DNA from: an uncultured Flavobacteriales bacterium | GTDB taxonomy: Bacteria > Bacteroidota > Bacteroidia > Flavobacteriales_D > Sanyastnellaceae | Reading direction: 5' to 3' | Assembly (NCBI GenBank): GCA_938003665.1 | Contig: CALKYI010000066.1 | Location: forward strand, 1-6,085 | DNA: 6,085 bases | Shown: in pieces, positions 1-4,333 of the stretch | How positions within the stretch are numbered: position 1 is the stretch's first letter | Layout of the letters: every line of letters begins with the position of its first letter | Notes under the pieces: model-generated | Seen by the model: only the letters and a program-made list of their open reading frames with translations | What the model was told of the DNA's origin: nothing | Database searches by the model: none | Made by a program: the position numbers and the translations under genes

Positions 1-3000
1 AAGCCCCTTCATCCGCGCAACCGCAAGCGTTTTGGACAACCGGCTCATTGGTCCACGATGTGCCTTCAAATGTGAACGTGTGCAACGAAGCGTTGTCATT
101 GTCTCCCCCTTCAAATACCTGGACATTCAATTGACCGCTCAACGTGCCCGCAGTTGTCAACTGAGCCACCAGTACGCGCAAATCATCGCCTGCCACGCCA
201 TTGGTTCCTCCGTTCAGGATAAACCACGAGCCACCCACCGCGTCGTCCATAACAACTGCGTTGCCGGACTCAAATTGCGCTACCCAGCCCGAAGCGCCCG
301 AAGCGCCCACCGTGTTCACGAGGTTTTCCCCACCAACGGTTGGACCGTCCACGCCGATGGTCTCCCAGCTGTCGTACGCCAAGTTCGGGAACGTCTCGAA
401 GAATGCCGGGTCGTTGTTTTGAGCCAAATGGGAACCAAACGGATGTTGGTACCATCCCGAATCTGAGGCCATGGTCAGCGTATCCACATCATTGCCGTAC
501 ACCGCGGAAACAAAGTCATCCGATGCCACGGTGGTCACATACAACCGGTACGTCGTCATGCCCGCCAAGTCTCCCTCGGAGTGAACGGCTACCGTATCGA
601 TTTCCAAACCGTAAGCAATGATTTCATCGTTGAAAAAAAAAAAAAAATCGCAGCTTCCGTCATCATCCGAGGCAAGCGAATCGTAGTTGCAAGCATTGGC
701 AGCTGTGCATCCTTCCACCTCGAATTCATCGCAAACGCCATCGCCGTCCAGATCATTCAGGCACACCCCAGAACAGTCCACATAGTCTGCTGGGTAAACG
801 CACGAACCATCATCATTGGTCGCGTCTTCATTGTAATTGCATGCCAAGGCGTCCGTGCAACCCTCTGTAGCCACCACGACAACAAGGGTTTGCTCGAATT
901 CAGCGGCATTGCCACATGCATCTGTAGCCGTGTACGTTCGCACATAGGTCGCCGTATCGCCCACAACTTCGAGCAGGAGGTCCTCAGAAACCCACTGCGC
1001 GTTGCCATCGCACGCGTCCTGAATCGACACGAACGGCTCGGGGATTTCTTCCCCCTCCTGTTCGTTTACTTCAACCAAGGCAGCCGGCTCATTCAAAAAG
1101 ACAGGAGCCAACGTGTCAGCAACCGTGATCATTTGAATCGCCTGGGCCGTATTGCCTGCATCGTCCGTAGCATAGAAGGTTCGAGTGCACAGGTAGTTGT
1201 ACGGGGGGCAATCGAATACGAATTCAATCGGGCCATCAATGAACATGACCTGCACCGTTTCATCACAGGCGTCTTCCGCCATGGCCATAAGGGTTGGCAT
1301 GGGCTGGTCGCATTGCACCGTGGAATCGGCAGGAACGAACGTGAAATACGGCGCGATGGTGTCTTCGACGCATGGATCAACGTAGTAATCGCACGTACCG
1401 TTGTCGTCGGTCGCCAATGGGTCGTAGTTGTTGGCTGTGGCATCTGTACAGCCGCCGACCTCCAATGCATCACACACGCCATCGGCATCGGCATCCTCCA
1501 GGCACACTCCGTCACAGTCGTAGAATTCTTCCGGGTATTCGCAAGCGTCAAACGCTGGCAGGCCACAAGCCTCGTTCAGTCCGATGAGCTTGTTGAAACC
1601 ACCATTGATGCCATCCCCATTCTCAAAAAACTGCACGTACAGTTGGCCGTCCAAATTTCCATCAGTGGTGAACTGGCCGAGCAATACCTTTTTGTCCTCC
1701 CCGGCTACACCATTCGTCGCCCCATTCAAGATGTACCACACGCCACCCAAGGCATCCGCAATGTTCAAAGAACCGCCCGCTTCAAAAGGCTCGACCCAAG
1801 GGTCCAGTCCCTCCAAAATGCTCACTCCTGATTCGCCATTGGCACTTGAAGCAGCCTCATCCAAGCCAATGGTCACCCACGACTCGTAAGCTGCCTCTGG
1901 AATAAAGGGGAATATCAACGGATTGGAGCTTTCACCCAAAACACCGCCAGCTTCATGCTGGAAGAACGACGTAGTCGTGTGGATAAACGTGGAGAATTCG
2001 TCGTCCCCGGCCACAGCGCTTACGAAGTCGTCTTCGTTTTCACACAGCGCATAGATGCGGTACGTGGTGTAACCCGACAAATCGGTCGTACCCACCATCC
2101 CATCGTGTTCAGCATAGGCCTCGATCTCAATGCAGTAAGCTTCATACGGGGTGTAATTGCAAGCCGTTTCGTCGTTGCAAACCGCCGGATAGGCGCAGGA
2201 ACCGTCGAGGTCGGTTGCGCTGGCATCGAAATTCAACGCTGCCGCATCGGTACACCCGGGAATTTCCAATTCATTGCAAACCCCATCGCCATCGTTATCT
2301 CCAATGCAATCACCTTCGCAGGTATAAAACGCTTCGGCAAAAACACACGAGGCGTCGTCGGCAATCGTGAATACGACATCGAAATTGCAAGCGCCCTCAA
2401 TCGTGCATCCAACGCATGAAACGAAGTCACAGCTCCCATCTGAAGAAGTGGCGTCTGGATTGAAATTACACGCCAACGGATTGGTGCAACCGGCAATCAA
2501 GTAGGTGCATGAACCGTCATCATCCGTGGCCGCTTCATTGAAGTTTTCAGCAGTCTCGTCCGTGCAGCCAGCCACCTCAAACTCATCGCAGACGCCATCG
2601 GCATCCACATCATTGAGGCAGGTTCCTTCACACGAGTAGCCTTCGTCAGCGAATACACAACTGGCCGGATCGGAAAGTGTGTAGGATGCATCAAAATTGC
2701 ACGCTTCTGGGTTCATACAGCCGATGCAACTGACATATTCACACGTGCCGTCTGACTCGTTGGCTTGTGGATCAAAATTGCACGCCAGTGGATTCAAGCA
2801 GCCCAAGAATATGCACCCGCCATCGTCCAATGTCGCAGCAGGGTCATAGTTGTCCGCATCGGGGTTCATGCAGCCTGCACACGAGGTGAATTCACAAGAA
2901 CCATCATCCGCAGTAGCCAACGGATCGTAATTGCATGCCGAAGCATTCGTGCAGCCCAGCGATTCGCAGCTTACGTATTCACATGAACCGTCATTGTAGA

Positions 3001-3910
3001 TGGCCTCTGGGTCGTAGTTGCAGGCCGATGCATCCGTGCAGCCAATGCACGCCAAAAAATCGCATGAACCGTCATCGTAAGCAGCGTTGGGATCATAATT
3101 GCAGGCCCAGACGTCCGTACATCCACCGCACTCGTATACACAGCTGCCATCGTCTTCTGTAGCCGATTCATCATAATTGCACGCCAAAGGATCTGTGCAA
3201 CCGGTGAGTACAGCTGGCGGCAGCAGATCCCAAACTTCGGTGCCCTCAAAGCCTTGCTGCACTTGCACCGCATCCGCGTCTCCAACGGCAGGGATCACCT
3301 GCGCATTGAGTATGCCAGACGGCACGCCCGCTGTGGTCACTTGCATCACAAGCACCTTCAGATCGTCTCCCGCATAGCCATTAGCGGCTCCAGTCAATAA
3401 ATACCAAGCGCCTCCCAATTCATCGTTCACGACAAACCCCTCTCCATCCGACGCCGAACCGGCGACAAAACTCTGTAAGAATGGCTGCGTATCACTTTGC
3501 AAGGAGGACACATCCACCTCACCTCCGCCGTTTGGGGCATTTTCCAACCCTATGGTCACCCAGCTATCGTAGGCCACTTCCGGGAAATAACTCTCGACCA
3601 GCGGAATGATGCCGCCTGCCGTAGGTCCCGTGGCAAAAGCCGAGTTGAACATGGGTTCTTCCAAGTTCAACTCCATTGGTGCTTCATCCCCGCCGTAAAT
3701 CGCCGAGACAAAATCATCCGGATGGCTCAACTGCAGGTAATAACGGTACGTCGTTTGTCCGGCCAACTCGGCCACACCCTGCACGCCATCGTGCACCATG
3801 TATTCCTCAATGAGGAATGTGGTTCCTTGCGAAAAAGCCGCTGACAGGCCCGTGAAGAAATAGATCAGTAAAGCGTGAATCACGCCTAAAAGTCGGTAAG
3901 AAAGACCCAT
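1..3910 (-). CDS. Giant secreted multidomain protein: three domain A copies, Cys-rich modules, two HYR domains (C-terminus outside window)
   Basis: One frame of 1303 codons runs without a stop from ATG 3910 to the left edge; I read every codon row. Residues 1-27 are a signal peptide. The rest alternates an unnamed domain A (about 30-233, 590-784, 1094-1291) with linkers of Cys-rich modules of the GCTD..ACNYDP.A..DDGSC type (237-572, 821-840, 1017-1087). Four DxDxDG segments (427-449, 531-553, 799-821, 1046-1068) resemble thrombospondin type 3 or dockerin calcium loops. Two HYR domains fill 850-1013. Such architectures are typical of T9SS-exported surface proteins of marine Flavobacteriales, and a sorting domain is expected beyond the left edge. 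The start is chosen because it gives the signal peptide and lies 71 bases beyond the terminator. A 15-T run at codons 1088-1093 is a slippage risk. Adhesion or a cell-surface structural role is inferred; no catalytic motif was seen. Confidence 0.93.
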   Translation of the reverse strand, partial: MGLSYRLLGVIHALLIYFFTGLSAAFSQGTTFLIEEYMVHDGVQGVAELAGQTTYRYYLQLSHPDDFVSAIYGGDEAPMELNLEEPMFNSAFATGPTAGGIIPLVESYFPEVAYDSWVTIGLENAPNGGGEVDVSSLQSDTQPFLQSFVAGSASDGEGFVVNDELGGAWYLLTGAANGYAGDDLKVLVMQVTTAGVPSGILNAQVIPAVGDADAVQVQQGFEGTEVWDLLPPAVLTGCTDPLACNYDESATEDDGSCVYECGGCTDVWACNYDPNAAYDDGSCDFLACIGCTDASACNYDPEAIYNDGSCEYVSCESLGCTNASACNYDPLATADDGSCEFTSCAGCMNPDADNYDPAATLDDGGCIFLGCLNPLACNFDPQANESDGTCEYVSCIGCMNPEACNFDASYTLSDPASCVFADEGYSCEGTCLNDVDADGVCDEFEVAGCTDETAENFNEAATDDDGSCTYLIAGCTNPLACNFNPDATSSDGSCDFVSCVGCTIEGACNFDVVFTIADDASCVFAEAFYTCEGDCIGDNDGDGVCNELEIPGCTDAAALNFDASATDLDGSCAYPAVCNDETACNYTPYEAYCIEIEAYAEHDGMVGTTDLSGYTTYRIYALCENEDDFVSAVAGDDEFSTFIHTTTSFFQHEAGGVLGESSNPLIFPFIPEAAYESWVTIGLDEAASSANGESGVSILEGLDPWVEPFEAGGSLNIADALGGVWYILNGATNGVAGEDKKVLLGQFTTDGNLDGQLYVQFFENGDGINGGFNKLIGLNEACGLPAFDACEYPEEFYDCDGVCLEDADADGVCDALEVGGCTDATANNYDPLATDDNGTCDYYVDPCVEDTIAPYFTFVPADSTVQCDQPMPTLMAMAEDACDETVQVMFIDGPIEFVFDCPPYNYLCTRTFYATDDAGNTAQAIQMITVADTLAPVFLNEPAALVEVNEQEGEEIPEPFVSIQDACDGNAQWVSEDLLLEVVGDTATYVRTYTATDACGNAAEFEQTLVVVVATEGCTDALACNYNEDATNDDGSCVYPADYVDCSGVCLNDLDGDGVCDEFEVEGCTAANACNYDSLASDDDGSCDFFFFFNDEIIAYGLEIDTVAVHSEGDLAGMTTYRLYVTTVASDDFVSAVYGNDVDTLTMASDSGWYQHPFGSHLAQNNDPAFFETFPNLAYDSWETIGVDGPTVGGENLVNTVGASGASGWVAQFESGNAVVMDDAVGGSWFILNGGTNGVAGDDLRVLVAQLTTAGTLSGQLNVQVFEGGDNDNASLHTFTFEGTSWTNEPVVQNACGCADEGA
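38..631 (-). other. Domain A, copy 3 (residues about 1094-1291)
   Basis: Landmarks are AYGLEIDTVAVHSEGDLAG, TTYRLYVTT, SDDFVSAVYGND, DSGWYQHPFG, AYDSWETIGVDG, GGSWFILNGGTNGVAGDDLRVLVAQLTT, LNVQVFEGG and a closing FEGTSW. It matches copy 1 and copy 2 over its full length. The last codons in the window (VVQNACGCADEGA) begin another Cys-containing linker. Confidence 0.8.
633..647 (-). repeat. 15-base homopolymer (T on coding strand) encoding Phe x5
   Basis: The plus strand has 15 consecutive A, that is T on the coding strand, giving D1088 then F1089-F1093. The frame is the same on both sides, so the present length keeps the gene open. With one extra T the frame reads Gln-Arg-stop after the tract. 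With one T fewer it stops (TAG) after 14 further codons. Other module ends have DGSCDF or DGSCEY with one aromatic residue only, so the length looks like an expansion. Confidence 0.9.
647..862 (-). repeat. Linker: two Cys-rich modules around DxDxDG segment 4
   Basis: Residues 1017-1088 hold a module (GCTDALACNYNEDATNDDGSC), a segment CSGVCLNDLDGDGVCDEFEVEGC and a second module (GCTAANACNYDSLASDDDGSC). The final DGSCD runs directly into the poly-Phe tract and then domain A copy 3. Confidence 0.83.
872..1363 (-). other. Two tandem HYR (hyalin repeat) domains
   Basis: Residues 850-931 run from DTIAPYFTFVPADSTVQCD through TRTFYATDDAGNTAQ to MITVA. Residues 932-1013 run from DTLAPVF through VRTYTATDACGNAAEFEQTL to VVVV. 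The D-T-x-A-P start, the Y-x-A-T-D-x-x-G-N core and the length of about 80 residues match the HYR family, an immunoglobulin-like extracellular fold linked to cell adhesion. The first copy keeps several Cys; the second starts with an acidic loop (NEQEGEEIPEP). Confidence 0.88.
1380..1543 (-). repeat. Linker: DxDxDG segment 3 and one Cys-rich module
   Basis: Residues 790-844 hold CEYPEEFYDCDGVC, then LEDADADGVCDALEVGGC (thrombospondin type 3-like), then a module TDATANNYDPLATDDNGTC in which the middle Cys is Asn. The order, DxDxDG segment then module, is the same as at the other three places, so the two elements appear to travel as a pair. Confidence 0.75.
1559..2143 (-). other. Domain A, copy 2 (residues about 590-784)
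   Basis: Landmarks are EAYAEHDG, TTYRIYAL, EDDFVSAVAGDD, TTTSFFQHEAGG, AYESWVTIGLDEA, GGVWYILNGATNGVAGEDKKVLLGQFTT and VQFFENGDG. It follows a module (577-593, VCNDETACNYTPYEAYC) whose DDGSC half is missing, so the domain appears joined into a truncated module. It ends in NEACGL before a new Cys-rich linker. Confidence 0.8.
2252..2320 (-). other. Thrombospondin type 3-like DxDxDG segment 2
   Basis: Residues 531-553 contain CIGDNDGDGVCNELEIPGC, the second of four such segments. It sits between module 10 and module 11 of the Cys-rich array, in the same relative place as segment 1. Confidence 0.7.
2564..2632 (-). other. Thrombospondin type 3-like DxDxDG segment 1
   Basis: Residues 427-449 read C-EGT-C-LNDVDADGVCDEFEVAGC. 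The D-x-D-x-D-G pattern with flanking Cys resembles the calcium-binding loops of thrombospondin type 3 repeats. Calcium binding is inferred from the pattern only. Confidence 0.7.
3212..3823 (-). other. Domain A, copy 1 (residues about 30-233)
   Basis: This is the first of three complete copies. Landmarks shared with the others are EYMVHDG, TTYRYYLQ, DDFVSAIYGGD, AYDSWVTIGLE, GGAWYLLTG, NGYAGDDLKVLVMQVTT and a closing FEGTEVW. It has no cysteine, unlike the linkers. Its position directly after the signal peptide makes it the mature N-terminus. I know no assigned function. Confidence 0.8.
3830..3910 (-). other. N-terminal Sec signal peptide
   Basis: The protein begins MGLSYRLLGVIHALLIYFF: a short basic start (Arg6), a hydrophobic core at residues 7-19, then TGLSAAFSQ with small residues before a likely cleavage site around residues 25-28. 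The Q that follows is common in Bacteroidota exported proteins. It supports the choice of ATG 3910 and export to the periplasm. Confidence 0.85.
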
Positions 3911-3980
3911 AATCAAACTGGAAAATTGAGAGATATAGGGTCATACGTGATTCCTGGGCGTTCGGTTACGTCAAGAGTTG
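3911..3980 (-). promoter_or_regulatory. Leader and presumed promoter region of the 1303-codon gene
   Basis: Only 70 bases separate the terminator from the ATG at 3910, so a promoter for the left gene is expected here or within the terminator area. A TTGACG on the minus strand (about 3974-3969) resembles a -35/-33 element. No good TAnnTTTG box, the usual Bacteroidota -7 element, lies at a proper distance, and no Shine-Dalgarno sequence precedes the ATG. Lack of Shine-Dalgarno is common in this phylum. The promoter is inferred from layout rather than seen. Confidence 0.3.
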
Positions 3981-4011
3981 GAAAAGAAAAAAGGGAGCCG
4001 AAGCTCCCTTT
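3981..4011 (-). terminator. Rho-independent terminator after the sorting-domain gene
   Basis: On the minus strand the sequence forms a perfect 9-bp stem, AAAGGGAGC / GCTCCCTTT (4011-4003 paired with 3998-3990), closed by a TTCG tetraloop. TTTCTTTTC follows the stem. It begins 28 bases after the TAA at 4040. Its position shows that transcription of the right-hand gene is meant to end at that TAA and not at the TAG 290 bases earlier. Confidence 0.93.
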
Positions 4012-4039
4012 CTCGATTCATGTATGGATGGCAGATGAT

Positions 4040-4330
4040 TTACTGCTTCATCAACTGGACCGTCTGTCGACTGCCATTGGCAACCAACTCGAGTTGGTAA
4101 ACGCCTGCGGCCATTCCGCCCAAGTCAATAGTAGACTGAACAGAACCCCAAGCCTGGCTCAAGGTGTTGGACCACACCACACGTGCTTGCGCGTCGTATA
4201 CGTTGAGCACCACGTCTTCACCGGCGGCGCCTTCCAAGTTGACATTGAATAATCCCATGCTGGGGTTCGGGCTCACGGCAATTGATTGCAAGAACGTGAA
4301 TTCGCCAATTCCAACGGGAACTCCGAAGGT
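4040..4330 (-). pseudogene. Stranded T9SS type A C-terminal sorting domain, in frame after the TAG
   Basis: These 96 codons plus TAA continue the upstream frame directly after the amber codon. They begin TFGVPVGIGEFTFLQ and run into a sorting domain with SIAVSPNPSMGLFNV near its start, a central VLNVYDAQ strand, GGMAAGVYQLEL, and a C-terminus of TVQLMKQ. This matches the roughly 75-residue type A domain that directs cargo through the T9SS and is normally fused to the end of the passenger. There is no ATG near its start; the first possible initiator is a TTG at 4289-4291 with no clear ribosome site. A sorting domain alone also has no passenger or signal peptide. It is therefore best read as the detached end of the gene to the right, separated by a nonsense mutation, a sequence error or, less likely, a readthrough codon. 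Confidence 0.85.
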
Positions 4331-4333
4331 CTA
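4331..4333 (-). other. In-frame amber codon splitting repeat region from sorting domain
   Basis: The plus strand reads CTA here, TAG on the coding strand. The frame upstream (SprB-like repeats) and downstream (sorting domain) is the same, so a single substitution restores one continuous protein. CAG (Gln) is the simplest ancestor, since T9SS proteins often have a polar residue at this point after NGC. No other in-frame stop occurs in the 584 codons before it, in the 96 codons after it, or in the 1303 codons of the neighbouring gene. Confidence 0.9.

Larger units (their letters stand above)
2189..3205 (-). repeat. Array of eleven Cys-rich GCTD...CNYD...DDGSC modules
   Basis: Modules start near residues 237, 263, 290, 319, 346, 370, 397, 448, 474, 501 and 552, mostly 26-29 residues apart. 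The consensus is GCTDPxACNYDPxAxxDDGSCxY, with three Cys in fixed spacing. Two modules (397-418 and 501-522) have a variant tail ending D-[PD]-A-S-C-V-F and are each followed by a DxDxDG segment. At DNA level short exact repeats remain, for example a 13-mer at 2508-2520, 2982-2994 and 3063-3075 (plus strand CATGAACCGTCAT). The modules are probably disulfide-stabilised, acidic spacers. This is a coding repeat, not CRISPR. Confidence 0.88.

Noticed and set aside
581..1831. A long plus-strand open frame (416 codons)
   Set aside because: It lies wholly opposite the 1303-codon minus-strand gene, has no signal, domain or motif, and crosses several domain borders of the real gene. It is open because the codons of the minus gene rarely create stops on the other strand.
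2132..3205. Regularly spaced short repeats resembling a CRISPR array
   Set aside because: The repeats are degenerate, keep one reading frame and encode the Cys-rich modules at intervals of 26-29 residues. There is no constant repeat of 25-37 bases.
3873..3885. Palindrome GCGTGA-A-TCACGC inside the signal-peptide codons
   Set aside because: Six-base arms with one central base are expected about once by chance in a window of this size. Nothing else suggests an operator.
3938..3974. TTGACG with TATGAC on the minus strand as a standard promoter
   Set aside because: The spacing is about 23 bases, too wide for a classical promoter, and the second box does not match TAnnTTTG.
4040..4291. The sorting domain as an independent small gene starting at TTG 4291
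   Set aside because: It would start inside the linker, without signal peptide, passenger or ribosome site, and the reading frame is continuous with the gene upstream of the TAG.
4331..4333. TAG reassigned to glutamine (alternative genetic code)
   Set aside because: Some Bacteroidota phages do this, but no other in-frame TAG occurs in nearly 2000 codons here although Gln codons are frequent. The content is a cellular surface-protein locus, not phage genes.
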